Assembly: GCF_900155865.1 (NCBI RefSeq)
Contig: NZ_LT707006.1
Coordinates: 1,941,685 to 2,005,684 of the forward strand
Length of the DNA stretch: 64,000 nt
Direction of reading: 5' to 3'
DNA from: Bacteroides bouchesdurhonensis
GTDB lineage: Bacteria > Bacteroidota > Bacteroidia > Bacteroidales > Bacteroidaceae
Position 1 is the first letter of the stretch. Every line of letters begins with the position of its first letter. Below are positions 26,113-36,152 of this stretch, piece by piece. The notes beneath the pieces are model-generated. The model searched no databases and had not been told where the DNA came from. It saw only the letters and a list, made by a program, of their open reading frames with translations. Made by a program: the position numbers and the translations under genes.

Positions 26113-26655
26113 TTATTGTTCTTTTACTTTTCGGGACTGTTTTTCCTTCAGTCCCTTTCTTATTTTCTCAATTCCGTATTGAAAACGTGACTTAACCGAT
26201 GATACAGGCATATCCAGTATTTCTGCTATTTCAGTAAAACTTTTGTCACTATGGATACGTAGTCGTATCACTTCTGCCTGTTCTTCGGGAATAGTTGCGA
26301 GTAGAGTTGATATGAGGCAAAACTCTTGTTCAAAGTCTTCGGGAATGTTTTCGCTGTAATTTGTAACTTGTTCCAACGATACAAATTGTAAACATTGCCT
26401 TCGAAGGCGATCGGTACATAAGTTTGCCAAACTTCGATACAAGTAGTTACGCATATTTGCCGGTGTCTGACCTTTATGCTCCTGTTCTCTGGTATGCAAC
26501 TGTACGAAAATGTCTTGTACGGCGTCTTCAGCATCGGCAAGATTACCTATTCTGTAACAGGCATACCGTAGTAAGTGTGTCCTTTCTGCTTCTATAAGCT
26601 CTGCCAGTTCACGACTTTGTTCATCTTCGTTGTTGATGATCGATTCTTGTTTCAT
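26113..26655 (-). CDS. ECF-type RNA polymerase sigma factor
   Basis: The 180-residue protein has region 2 at about 20-90 (LLRYACYRIGNLADAEDAVQDIF, in part, and YLYRSLANLCTDRLRR) and region 4 at about 115-170 (IPEEQAEVIRLRIHSDKS, EILDMPVSSVKSRFQYGIEK). It pairs with the zinc-finger anti-sigma gene 13 bp downstream. It lies downstream of a protease-SusC-SusD operon on the same strand, but a strong terminator (26843-26880) sits between. Direct repeats GACGCAAAAGG (26710-26720) and GACGTAAAAGG (26730-26740), 20 bp apart, lie upstream and may be control sites. Whether it regulates the SusCD operon is unproven. Confidence 0.92.
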   Translation of the reverse strand: MKQESIINNEDEQSRELAELIEAERTHLLRYACYRIGNLADAEDAVQDIFVQLHTREQEHKGQTPANMRNYLYRSLANLCTDRLRRQCLQFVSLEQVTNYSENIPEDFEQEFCLISTLLATIPEEQAEVIRLRIHSDKSFTEIAEILDMPVSSVKSRFQYGIEKIRKGLKEKQSRKVKEQ

Positions 26656-26842
26656 GTCTGATTTTTAGTTATTCTTTTTTTAAGCTTTATGACCGCGATC
26701 TATTATAATGACGCAAAAGGAGAGAAAAAGACGTAAAAGGTAAGATGTTTTTTTGATTTTAATTTCTGAGAGTATAGAATTTCCCTTCTTCGGTAATTTT
26801 ATTTTTTGAAACAAATGATGTACTGGTTGTAACTAAAAGAAA

Positions 26843-26880
26843 AAAACTCCTCTTGCGTGTTGTTTAGCAAGAGGAGTTTT
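26843..26880 (-). terminator. Terminator of the protease-SusC-SusD operon
   Basis: Perfect 14-bp arms AAAACTCCTCTTGC (26843-26856) and GCAAGAGGAGTTTT (26867-26880) around a 10-nt loop. On the minus strand the stem runs into a T-rich tail. It separates SusD from the sigma gene. Confidence 0.92.
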
Positions 26881-26912
26881 CTAAATATATTAATGAAGTG
26901 ATTAAGGCTTTG

Positions 26913-28256
26913 TTAATTTAATAATCCAGGATTAGCATCAATTGCATCCTGAGGAATACGTAATGTATAGCGAGCGTCATTTTCACCTAAAACGTAAGTT
27001 TGGTCTTTTATTGTTTTCTCAATTTTAGGTCGGGTTGTGCGACGTAAATCGAACCAACGGTGACCCTCAAAAGCTAACTCTCGAGCACGTTCCTCTAAGA
27101 TTTCTTTAATTAATGCTTCTTGACTCATTGCATCCACTGCATCTTTTTTCAGTTCATAACCTTCTGGGGTATAACGATTCTCCATTAATTTTAATAAACG
27201 CTTACGAGCTTCAGGCAATTTATTCAGACGAGCAGCTGCTTCGGCGGCATTCAGATAGATTTCACCGGTGCGGAAGGTACAATTGAATTGTCCTTTGGTA
27301 GTTTTCAATGGTGGATAATTACCGTCTTCATTTGCATCGCCATAATACTTTGTAATACGTAGATCTTTTCCTGCGTCGTATTTCTGCATAAAGGTGGATC
27401 TCAGTAAAGTGGATACCGAACTGTTATTGTTAAATATCCTTTCATAGGCAGTAATCATTTCTACAGATGAATAGTCGTTGGGGATCTTTGCATTTTCGTC
27501 ATTCAAATTTTCTAAGGTAGCTTTTTGTGTCAGTACACGCTCAGAAGCATTGTAAGAATTTTCCCAATCACCCATGTACAGGCGCACACGTGACTCCATG
27601 GCATCGATTGACAACGTAGAGAAGCGATACGCATATTTCGTTTCCCATTCCTTTTGATTCATAAGACCGCGAGCTGTTTGTATGTCCGACAAGACTGCTG
27701 CATAAACCTCCTTTACTGTCTTCCGGGATGGAATTTCTTCCAGATCGAGCGTCCACTTGATAGGAATGGATTTACTTTCCGGTGCACCTGCTTTGGTATA
27801 GGGATCACCGTAAAGATTGACCAACAAAAAGTGTACGTACCCTCTCATTAAATAGGCTTCTCCTACTAGTTGGTTGATTTCTTCTTGGCTTCCTTCGGTT
27901 ATTTTGTCTTTCTTATCTATGATGGCGTTGGCATAATAAATGGCATTATAATAATTGCTCCAGCCAAATGTCGTTGTGCTGGCACTTGGATTGATATCAT
28001 TCCATTTTTCTATGTCTCCATAGGAGTTCTGTGAAGTCGTATTATTATTAACAATAGCCAAGTCAGTACGAAACTCGGTCAGTCCTCTGTCTGTGAATTC
28101 GAAATTGTAGGCTGTTGTAAACAAAGCCCTATATTCTGCCAATGTATTTGGAATTACTTGTCCTACTGGTTGTATGTCCAGATAACTATCACAGGAGGAG
28201 AGTATTATACTTCCTGTTAAAATGGAAGCGATTGATATATTTTTGATTAAATTCAT
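26913..28256 (-). CDS. SusD/RagB-like surface nutrient-binding lipoprotein
   Basis: The 447-residue lipoprotein has a lipobox ILSSC (Cys22) followed by DSYLDIQPVGQVIP, the usual mature SusD start. TPR-like helices (EAYLMRGYVHFLLVNLYGDP) and the C-terminal ILEERARELAFEGHRWFDLRR motif are clear. It covers the SusC transporter encoded 12 bp upstream. The family fits both glycan and peptide uptake. The metalloprotease in the same operon points toward peptide or glycoprotein substrates. It is the last gene before a strong terminator. Confidence 0.95.
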   Translation of the reverse strand: MNLIKNISIASILTGSIILSSCDSYLDIQPVGQVIPNTLAEYRALFTTAYNFEFTDRGLTEFRTDLAIVNNNTTSQNSYGDIEKWNDINPSASTTTFGWSNYYNAIYYANAIIDKKDKITEGSQEEINQLVGEAYLMRGYVHFLLVNLYGDPYTKAGAPESKSIPIKWTLDLEEIPSRKTVKEVYAAVLSDIQTARGLMNQKEWETKYAYRFSTLSIDAMESRVRLYMGDWENSYNASERVLTQKATLENLNDENAKIPNDYSSVEMITAYERIFNNNSSVSTLLRSTFMQKYDAGKDLRITKYYGDANEDGNYPPLKTTKGQFNCTFRTGEIYLNAAEAAARLNKLPEARKRLLKLMENRYTPEGYELKKDAVDAMSQEALIKEILEERARELAFEGHRWFDLRRTTRPKIEKTIKDQTYVLGENDARYTLRIPQDAIDANPGLLN

Positions 28257-28268
28257 ATGTTGTCTTCT

Positions 28269-31200
28269 TTAAAAATTGAGACTTAGGTTGAATGTCACAG
28301 ATTTAGGAACCGGAGTGGCGTATAGGTTACTCATTGATTCCGGGTCCATATAATTCTTGTAGTTGGAACTAATAATAAATAAATTCCGGGCTTCTATAGC
28401 AACGGTTGCTCCACCGATATTTAATTTATGCAACCATTCGGAAGGAATATGGTAAGCGAGACGTAAGTTCTGCAAACGCATATAGCTCAATTTCTTTACC
28501 CATATATCTAGTGACCTGTAAAGAACTTTTTGATCACTGAACAGGCGGTAATCGGCAGTATTATAGTTAGGGGTAACTAATGCAGGAAGATTACTGTTTT
28601 GATTTTCCGGTGTCCATCGATTTAGAATGTCTTTGCTTAAGTTGTGTGCCGGGTCCAAGTCTGCAATATCATAGGAAGGAGATGTACGTACATGAGCTCC
28701 TACATTATACGAGAAATTCACGTTTAGTTCCCAGTTCCGGTAATTGAATGTATTCATGAATCCTCCAGTGTAAGGTGCATCAGTTGTACCTGCATAACTA
28801 TAAAACTCTCTTTGCTCTTCTTGACTGACTCCGACGTCATAGAATGTATCTCCTATAGGAGTCATCTGAAAGAGTTCTTCTGCTGTGACGGCTTTCCCAT
28901 TCTTATCTTCAAAAAGAATTTGTCCTGTTTCAGGTTTAATTCCTTTGGTTTTCAATACAAAAATAGCACCTGAAGAATATCCTTCCAAACTTGGATAAGT
29001 GTCCCCCTTGTTATTCATCACCTTTAATACTTTGTTCTTGTTATAAGCAAAGTTGAAGGAGGTATACCATGAGAAGTCTCGAGTGGTAATGTTGCGTGTT
29101 TGCAGATTCACTTCTATACCTTTATTTTCCATACTTGCCCAGTTAATTGTCATTTGGTTAAAACCATTTTCTAGTGGCAGCATTTTATTACCTATTAAGT
29201 CAGTCCCTTTTCTGTAATAGTAGTCCACACTCATGTTGATTGCTTGATTCAGAACAGAGAAATCCAATCCTAGGTTGTAGGAAGACGTCTTTTCCCATCG
29301 TAGTTTACTGTTGGGGGCACTATTAATTGTGATGTTGTCTTCACTTGTTCCGGGCAGGATACTAATATTGCCATACGTTCCCAAAAGGAATGGTGATGTG
29401 TTTTTATCAATGTTCCCTTGCAAACCGTAAGAAAACCGTAGTGCTAAATTATCAATCCACTTGAACTTCTGTATGAATGGTTCGTTGGACAAACGCCATA
29501 AACCGCTTACTGAGTAGATAGGTAGGAAACGATATTTTTTATCTACTCCGAATAGATCTGAACCATCCATACGGATACTTCCCCCTAGCGTATAACGGTT
29601 CATTAAGGAATAAGACCCATTGGCGTAGAAAGACGCAAAGGCATTTTCTTTATAACTTTTAGTCTTCAATGGCCAATCCTTTGAGCTAGCCTGTGTTTCA
29701 TCTTTAAAAATCAGGTTTTTGAATGTTAATGTTTTAGGGTCGTATCCATAGCCGGTAGAAGCCTGGCTATCGTACCAGTTTTTACGAATCTCAGAACCAC
29801 CCATCACCTGTATTTCGTGAATATCATTGAATGTTTGCTTATACTCTCCCTGAATTTTCCAGGTAATTTGAGAGTTCACCGAATTGGTACTTTTAAGCCT
29901 ACCTCCTTCAGGAATGAGATAGGTACGTTTACCATCCTTATAGTAGGTGTTGTTTTCTCGTAGATTTCGCATATTAAAAGTGTTCATTCCTACGTATTCT
30001 TCCCGGGAGAGCTGGTCCCATTGTACACCAATTTGTGAAGTTACTTTCCATTGATCATTGAAGCGCAGATCGACATTGAAGATTGAGTTAATGGCAGTCG
30101 TTATTGACTCGTTACTAGTATTTTCTCGTTCCTCAAAGATATTGAATCCTTGTTTCAGATCTGTTTCATTGTTGGAAACTACGTCATAATCGTATAAGTA
30201 ATTTCCATTCTCATCATAAGGATCGAAATAAGGGTTAGCGATACGTGAATAATATATAGGGTTGATAAGACCATAAGTATCACTAACAAATGACTGGTTT
30301 TTACGTCTGTTGGCAAAAATAGATACCCCCAATTTAAGTAGTTTATTGACTTGGTAAGAGGTCTTACTAGTCAGGTTGAATCGGCTCATGCTTACTCCAG
30401 GTACATTTCCGTCTTCTTTGGTATATCCCAGCGAGTTGTAATAGGTCACTTTCTCACTACCACCTGAAATGCTTACGTTATACTCCTGTGTAAAGGCATC
30501 TCTAAACAAAATATCATTCCAGTCTGTATTGACTGTTTTTAATCGGTTAATGGCATTCTGAGCTTCAGGTGTTAGTGCGTTCCAGCCTTTCTCTTGGTAA
30601 ATATCCATTAAGTTGTGTTCTTTAAGAATGGATGCTACCCCTCCTTTTTGTGTATAGGTAGGGAAAGGCATATCCCACATGTAATAGGGACCTTCCTTCA
30701 TTAATTGGAGTTCTAAATCAACCTTCTCTTGGGCATTCATGAGATTTAGGCGAGAAGTATCTAAATTTGGAGTATATGTCAGCTTCGTGTTGAAATTAAC
30801 TACGGGTTTACCTGATCTTCCCCGTTTCGTAGTTATTACGATAACACCGTTTGCTGCACGTGCACCATAGATGGCGGTGGCCGCAGCATCTTTCAGGATG
30901 GTAATATTTTCAATATCATTAGGGCTAAGTCCGGCAATAGAGGATTGTCCTATATTCAAGATATCATTGTCATTGTTTCCATCGATTTTAGGGATGTCCG
31001 TTCCTTCCAAAGGAATCCCATCCAATACCCACAAAGGATCTTGAGTTCCATTCAAAGAAGCAGTACCACGAATACGAATACGTGCCGGAGATCCCGGAGC
31101 ACCGGAAGTGTTGGTAACTGCCACACCGGCAATTTGTCCGGCTAATGCCTGATCGATACTTTTTGCAGAGCCTAACATGGCATCTGTTACGTCTACTTTA

Positions 31201-31607
31201 GAAATAGCAGCAGTTAATTTGCGGCGTTCCAATTCCTGATAACCTGTAACTACCACATCTCCTAGGGTGTGTGATGACATTTGGAGTACAATGCGGTAAT
31301 CGTTTTTTCCGGTTTGTAGTTTGATTACCTGCTCTTCGAATCCGATATAGCTACAATGAATATTTGTTATATTTTCGGGAACGGAAATAGAAAACTTTCC
31401 ATCTAAATCAGTAATAGTACCTAAAGAGGTTTCAGAGGCACCGGCTTTTTGTAATTCGTCGGAGGGTACAAATATTGAAGCACCGATCAATGGTTGATCA
31501 TCTTCACCAGATAGTACGACACCTGTGATAGTGCGATTGTTGGCGCCAGCCATTGCCAGCGCGTTTGCGAGAAAGCATATAAGTATGCACAAATGTTTTT
31601 TTTCCAT
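28269..31607 (-). CDS. SusC-like TonB-dependent outer-membrane transporter
   Basis: The 1112-residue protein has a signal peptide ending LAMAG and a carboxypeptidase-D-like domain at about 25-112 (ITGVVLSGEDDQPLIGASIF). The plug spans about 112-250 with LKDAAATAIYGARAANGVIVITTKRG in part, and the long barrel ends in VTFNLSLNF. There is no STN domain, so unlike the receptor at 2009 it does not signal directly through a FecR protein. It follows the metalloprotease by 31 bp and precedes SusD by 12 bp. The substrate is unknown. Confidence 0.95.
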   Translation of the reverse strand: MEKKHLCILICFLANALAMAGANNRTITGVVLSGEDDQPLIGASIFVPSDELQKAGASETSLGTITDLDGKFSISVPENITNIHCSYIGFEEQVIKLQTGKNDYRIVLQMSSHTLGDVVVTGYQELERRKLTAAISKVDVTDAMLGSAKSIDQALAGQIAGVAVTNTSGAPGSPARIRIRGTASLNGTQDPLWVLDGIPLEGTDIPKIDGNNDNDILNIGQSSIAGLSPNDIENITILKDAAATAIYGARAANGVIVITTKRGRSGKPVVNFNTKLTYTPNLDTSRLNLMNAQEKVDLELQLMKEGPYYMWDMPFPTYTQKGGVASILKEHNLMDIYQEKGWNALTPEAQNAINRLKTVNTDWNDILFRDAFTQEYNVSISGGSEKVTYYNSLGYTKEDGNVPGVSMSRFNLTSKTSYQVNKLLKLGVSIFANRRKNQSFVSDTYGLINPIYYSRIANPYFDPYDENGNYLYDYDVVSNNETDLKQGFNIFEERENTSNESITTAINSIFNVDLRFNDQWKVTSQIGVQWDQLSREEYVGMNTFNMRNLRENNTYYKDGKRTYLIPEGGRLKSTNSVNSQITWKIQGEYKQTFNDIHEIQVMGGSEIRKNWYDSQASTGYGYDPKTLTFKNLIFKDETQASSKDWPLKTKSYKENAFASFYANGSYSLMNRYTLGGSIRMDGSDLFGVDKKYRFLPIYSVSGLWRLSNEPFIQKFKWIDNLALRFSYGLQGNIDKNTSPFLLGTYGNISILPGTSEDNITINSAPNSKLRWEKTSSYNLGLDFSVLNQAINMSVDYYYRKGTDLIGNKMLPLENGFNQMTINWASMENKGIEVNLQTRNITTRDFSWYTSFNFAYNKNKVLKVMNNKGDTYPSLEGYSSGAIFVLKTKGIKPETGQILFEDKNGKAVTAEELFQMTPIGDTFYDVGVSQEEQREFYSYAGTTDAPYTGGFMNTFNYRNWELNVNFSYNVGAHVRTSPSYDIADLDPAHNLSKDILNRWTPENQNSNLPALVTPNYNTADYRLFSDQKVLYRSLDIWVKKLSYMRLQNLRLAYHIPSEWLHKLNIGGATVAIEARNLFIISSNYKNYMDPESMSNLYATPVPKSVTFNLSLNF

Positions 31608-31638
31608 TAATTGTAGATATGCTTAAGTTAATATTTTC

Positions 31639-34275
31639 TTATTTGATTCCCAGTGCAGTATTGATACGCAATATCATATCTTCGTAATGATATCGTGTTG
31701 CAGTATCAGAAGTGCTGAGACGGTTCTGCAAGAGTTTCTTGATACGTAATAATTCTCCGCGTTTTACAGAAATAGCATCTGAGATACGGTTAAGTTGGCT
31801 ACCATAAAAATTCAATACTCGTGGAGCACCCATCCGGCTTTCTTCGTGCAGAGTACGCTGTTCGGCAGCATGGCAGCTACAAAAAGAAGTAGAATGATCG
31901 AGTAAGAAATGTTCGTCAGCCAGTTTCTTGTTGATTTTAACCGCTTCGGGTTCTGCGGCTGCTGTAAGTAAAGCATCCAGAAAGTTTTTCTGTAAAGAGC
32001 GTTCCATCACATCTGGAGTTCCTCCCCGTTCGGTAACACCGAAAATGTTTTTGTGAAGCGCATCCATAAATTCTACTACTGTAAACGCTTTCTTGCCATT
32101 TACAGACTCATTTTCGATCATACGCATCAATCGATTGTTACCTAGCAGATCCCAAAGGATATATGCCTGCGCATTTTTCAATATTTGTGTAGGTGCGTTC
32201 TCTTGTTTACCAACAGGAGTGTTACGAAGTAAATATGTATATTGTCCAACTTCCGTATCAAACAACCATTTGGGATAAGTCAGTACTTCGTCCATCAGGA
32301 ACTTCAATGAAGCTTGTTGTTTCTCTTTTTCCACAAATGTATATGTCTTAACGCCATCACCTACTGTCGTATTTTCAATATAGATACCACCAATATTAGT
32401 CAGTACATGATACAAGTAATTGTTCCATTGATTGATAACAGCGTAATATAATCGTGACGCGTCTTCATACGTTTGTCCCTTTTCTCCGGTAGTAGTCCAT
32501 TGGAGAATTTGAGGAACGATACGTTTCAGGTTTTCGATACCGAGTAGAGAAGAACGAACCGGATCATCTCCTAAATCTTCGTTTTGTGCACGCGGATCAA
32601 CAGCATCACGTATATCTTGTGCTTCACTATACTTGTAAAGGCGGTCTGTATGTTTACTCAGGAAATCGAACAGAAGATTTTTTTCTTCCTCCGGAGTATT
32701 TTTACCATACCAACGATACCCATATTCAATAGCAAATTGGTCATAAGGACCAATATGTGGAGAAAGGACTTTCACTCCATCTCCCGGTTGAGCAATATAA
32801 TTGAAACGGGCATAATCCATGATCGATGAAGCGGTGGAGTTCATCTTGGATGTGAATGACTCAGAGCGCAGAGAATCTGTAGGGAATGCAGCTGATCCCA
32901 TCATATTATGGCGCAGACCTAGAGAGTGGCCTACTTCGTGACAAGCCACAAAACGGATAGCGTCACCCATCAGAGAATCAGGTAATTGTACGCTACGTGC
33001 TGCCGGGCAGACTGTTCCGGTTTGTACAGTGATCCATTCGCGTACCATGGAGAGTACATTGTGCCACCACATGATGTCAGCTTCTAGAATTTCTCCTGAA
33101 CGTGGATCAAGGATGGAAGGTCCCATAGCGTTCTTTTTTTCTGAAGCTGCGTACGTTATTACAGAGTAATTAACGTCATCCATATCAATTTGCATACTGT
33201 CGGTAATCTCCTTGGCAATAATTGCATTTTTGAACCCTGCTTTTTCAAAAGCGGCTTGCCAATCTTCGATTCCCTTTTTTATATAAGCACGCCATTGATA
33301 AGGTGTTGAGTTATCTATATAAAACACGATAGGTTTAGCCGGTTCTACGAGTTTCCCTTTCAGATAGGCTTCCCGATCTTCCGGTTTAGGTTCTAGGCGC
33401 CAACGAGTGATATAGTGTTTGGTATCGGTACCTTGCTGTGCGTCGCTGAAACTTAATAGCGGATTAGTAAAGTATCCTACTTTCTGATTGTCGAAGCGTC
33501 CCATCATTGGAATCTCCGGCAACAAAAGGATAGATGAGCTGACCTCTACAGTTACATAAACACTAGTTGTGCCTTCTGTGACTTTAGTTGTCAATTCCGA
33601 AGTTGCTACTACATTGTTCGGGAAAGACTTCACAGAAAGAATACGTGAAAGGTTTTTGATGGCTGAGGTTCCTAAATTAATATTTGTGAATACATTATTA
33701 ATGCTGGTTTCCGTTCCATCATAGATATCATTTACTTTAATAACCAAAGCTGTAGAATCCTGATTGATTGCTTCAATTTTGAATGCAGCGATCAAGGGAG
33801 AGATAAAGTTATCTTTCACCGATTGATAGATAGCATCAGTTTTGGGAGCTAAAGGTAAAGGGCGTTGCTGACGAAACATTAGTTTTTTGCTGGCTTTGTC
33901 CCATTCAGCACTGATCATTTGATTTTCATAATTTACCCCACGGTTTACACCAGCTTCATTCAGCTCTGCGGGTACACGTTGTAGCTTATTGACCACTAAT
34001 AGGTCACGACCTAACAAAGAGGTAGGAACTTCGAAATAAAAATCATTTTCTTTTTGGTATACAGTAAACATTCCTTTGGAAATTTTACTGCCTTCTACCA
34101 ACTTCTCATAGTCTGTTTTTGACTTTTCTTCCTGTTCGGGCTTCTTCTTTTTTTTCTTCTTGAACCAACTCGCTTGTTCTGCGACCGAGGATTCTGCTGA
34201 TGCCATGTGGGGGCATACAACACCTAGCAGTACGCAGGCAACCACTGTTGCCATTACTCTCTCATAAATTCTCAT
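31639..34275 (-). CDS. Zinc-dependent metalloprotease, DUF5117/DUF5118 family
   Basis: The 878-residue secreted protein has a signal peptide and a Lys-rich stretch (KKKKKKPEQEEK) just after it. The DUF5118/DUF5117 N-terminal domains follow, then a metzincin-type active site HEVGHSLGLRH with His446, Glu447, His450 and His456. A Met-turn SSIMDYARF lies further on. The C-terminal part is helical. These large proteases are common in Bacteroidetes and sit in the periplasm or on the surface. It is the first gene of an operon with SusC and SusD, which suggests cleavage of proteins or glycopeptides before uptake. It has its own -7 element at 34313-34320. Confidence 0.9.
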   Translation of the reverse strand: MRIYERVMATVVACVLLGVVCPHMASAESSVAEQASWFKKKKKKKPEQEEKSKTDYEKLVEGSKISKGMFTVYQKENDFYFEVPTSLLGRDLLVVNKLQRVPAELNEAGVNRGVNYENQMISAEWDKASKKLMFRQQRPLPLAPKTDAIYQSVKDNFISPLIAAFKIEAINQDSTALVIKVNDIYDGTETSINNVFTNINLGTSAIKNLSRILSVKSFPNNVVATSELTTKVTEGTTSVYVTVEVSSSILLLPEIPMMGRFDNQKVGYFTNPLLSFSDAQQGTDTKHYITRWRLEPKPEDREAYLKGKLVEPAKPIVFYIDNSTPYQWRAYIKKGIEDWQAAFEKAGFKNAIIAKEITDSMQIDMDDVNYSVITYAASEKKNAMGPSILDPRSGEILEADIMWWHNVLSMVREWITVQTGTVCPAARSVQLPDSLMGDAIRFVACHEVGHSLGLRHNMMGSAAFPTDSLRSESFTSKMNSTASSIMDYARFNYIAQPGDGVKVLSPHIGPYDQFAIEYGYRWYGKNTPEEEKNLLFDFLSKHTDRLYKYSEAQDIRDAVDPRAQNEDLGDDPVRSSLLGIENLKRIVPQILQWTTTGEKGQTYEDASRLYYAVINQWNNYLYHVLTNIGGIYIENTTVGDGVKTYTFVEKEKQQASLKFLMDEVLTYPKWLFDTEVGQYTYLLRNTPVGKQENAPTQILKNAQAYILWDLLGNNRLMRMIENESVNGKKAFTVVEFMDALHKNIFGVTERGGTPDVMERSLQKNFLDALLTAAAEPEAVKINKKLADEHFLLDHSTSFCSCHAAEQRTLHEESRMGAPRVLNFYGSQLNRISDAISVKRGELLRIKKLLQNRLSTSDTATRYHYEDMILRINTALGIK

Positions 34276-34312
34276 TGTTTTTTTCGATTAATTAAAAATA
34301 AGAAACAGCCTA

Positions 34313-34320
34313 CAAAATTA
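34313..34320 (-). promoter_or_regulatory. -7 promoter element of the metalloprotease operon
   Basis: TAATTTTG on the minus strand matches TAnnTTTG about 40 bp upstream of the metalloprotease start. A TTTG lies 24 bp further up, slightly too far for an ideal -33 box. Confidence 0.4.
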
Positions 34321-34440
34321 CGAATATAATTCATATGTTACTTTCAAAGTGAGAGATAAATACGAAAAATAAAAGAATTATTAACTAGTATTCGGTATAT
34401 CATTCGCTTCGGGACATTTCGTAATCTACTTAAAATAGTG

Positions 34441-34448
34441 TACTTTTG
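34441..34448 (+). promoter_or_regulatory. -7 promoter element of the M23 peptidase operon
   Basis: TACTTTTG, 27 bp upstream of the M23 start, matches TAnnTTTG. A near -33 box TTTC lies at 34417-34420, 20 bp upstream. Confidence 0.55.
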
Positions 34449-34474
34449 TAGAGTTTTTAAAATGTATGTGTTAT

Positions 34475-36127
34475 ATGAAACAATATATTGCTGCCTTTTT
34501 GCTTGCTTGTTGCATTCAAGGGTATGCGCAAGAGAAAAAGCAAGTGACTTTTACACCGCCTTTCGATTTCCCTCTCACTTTAAGCGGAAATTTTGGAGAA
34601 ATCCGTACCAACCATTTCCATGGAGGATTAGATTTTAAGACGGGAGGAGTGATCGGTAAACCTGTACATGCTCTGGCTGATGGTTATATTTCGCGTATCC
34701 GCGTCACTAATGGTTCGGGATATGTACTTGATGTTTGCTATTATAATGGATATTCAACTATAAACCGACATCTAAGTGGTTTTCTTTCTCCTATTGCCGA
34801 AAGAGTGGAAAAGCTTCAGTATGAAAATGAGAATTGGGAAGTGGAGATTATTCCCGGACCGGAAGAATACCCTGTAAAAGCCGGACAACCGATCGCTTGG
34901 AGTGGGAATACAGGATATTCGTTCGGACCTCATCTCCATCTGGATGTATTCGAAACAGAATCGGGTGAATTTATTGATCCTATGCCTTTCTTCAGAACGA
35001 AAATAAAGGATACGCGTGCGCCTAAGGCGGATGGTATCATGTTATTTCCTCAAGCGGGTAAAGGTGTAGTAGCGGGTAAGCAGGAGAACTTAACGATCCT
35101 ACCGAATCATGAACAGCCTGTAGAAGCGTGGGGTATTATTGGTACAGGTATTAAAGCGTATGATTATATGGATGGCGTGAGCAATCATTATGGAGTATAT
35201 TCCGTAGTACTTTCAGTAGATGGAAACGAAGTATTTCGTAGTACTGTAGATCGCTTTTCCCCAAATGAAAACCGAATGATTAATTCCTGGACTTACGGGC
35301 AATATATGAAATCGTTTATTGATCCGGGGAATACTTTACGTATGCTAAAAGTTTCAAATGGAAATCGTGGTCTGATCACTATCGATGAAGAACGGGATTA
35401 TCAATTCTTGTATACTTTGAAAGATGTTTTTGGTAATACCTCCCGTTATCGTTTTACAGTACGTGGACGAAAACAACCGATTCAACCGTTGGAATATCAG
35501 GATAAATACTTCTTTGCATGGAATAAAACAAATTTTCTGCATGAACCGGGATTGAGTCTGGTTGTGCCGAAAGGAATGTTGTATGATGATGTGAATCTTC
35601 ATTATGAAGTAAAAGCGGATAGCGGGGCTATTGCACTTACTTATCAGTTGAATGATGAATCGACACCTCTTCATGCCGGTTGTGAATTACGAATCGGATT
35701 ATTGAGGAAACCATTGGCAGACACTACAAAATATTATATAGCTTCTGTTACTCCCAAAGGAACAAGATACAGTGTGGGTGGTAAATATGAAAATGGATAT
35801 ATGAAAACAAATATCCAGGAGTTAGGTACTTATACGGTAGACATTGATACTATTCCACCAGAGATCATTCCTATCAATAAGAATCAATGGGCAAAAAATA
35901 AAAAGATTGTTTATCGATTGAAGGATAAGGGTACGGGAGTCTGTTCCTATCGTGGAACGATTGATGGAAAGTATGCGCTTTTCGGACGTCCCAATATTGT
36001 TAAGTCTTATTGGGAATGTGAGCTCGATCCGAAACATATCAAAAAGGGAGGGAAGCATATTGTCGAATTTACCGTAACTGACTGTTGTGGTAACAAGACC
36101 GTTTCCCGGGAAAGTTTTATCTGGTAA
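34475..36127 (+). CDS. M23 family metallopeptidase
   Basis: Starting at the ATG at 34475, the 550-residue protein has a signal peptide ending QGYAQ and a LytM/M23 domain at about 30-165. Its zinc ligands are His49 and Asp53 in HFHGGLDF and the second His of GPHLHLDVF. The C-terminal 380 residues are beta-rich, with Ig-like segments (VDIDTIPPEIIPINKNQWAK) of unknown role. M23 enzymes cut peptidoglycan cross-bridges, so it is likely a periplasmic cell-wall hydrolase. The intact ligands suggest activity. It is followed 25 bp later by a C69 dipeptidase. An upstream ATG at 34466 adds three residues and is less likely. Confidence 0.9.
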   Translation: MKQYIAAFLLACCIQGYAQEKKQVTFTPPFDFPLTLSGNFGEIRTNHFHGGLDFKTGGVIGKPVHALADGYISRIRVTNGSGYVLDVCYYNGYSTINRHLSGFLSPIAERVEKLQYENENWEVEIIPGPEEYPVKAGQPIAWSGNTGYSFGPHLHLDVFETESGEFIDPMPFFRTKIKDTRAPKADGIMLFPQAGKGVVAGKQENLTILPNHEQPVEAWGIIGTGIKAYDYMDGVSNHYGVYSVVLSVDGNEVFRSTVDRFSPNENRMINSWTYGQYMKSFIDPGNTLRMLKVSNGNRGLITIDEERDYQFLYTLKDVFGNTSRYRFTVRGRKQPIQPLEYQDKYFFAWNKTNFLHEPGLSLVVPKGMLYDDVNLHYEVKADSGAIALTYQLNDESTPLHAGCELRIGLLRKPLADTTKYYIASVTPKGTRYSVGGKYENGYMKTNIQELGTYTVDIDTIPPEIIPINKNQWAKNKKIVYRLKDKGTGVCSYRGTIDGKYALFGRPNIVKSYWECELDPKHIKKGGKHIVEFTVTDCCGNKTVSRESFIW

Positions 36128-36152
36128 TTATTAAAAATGTGAATCATATATT

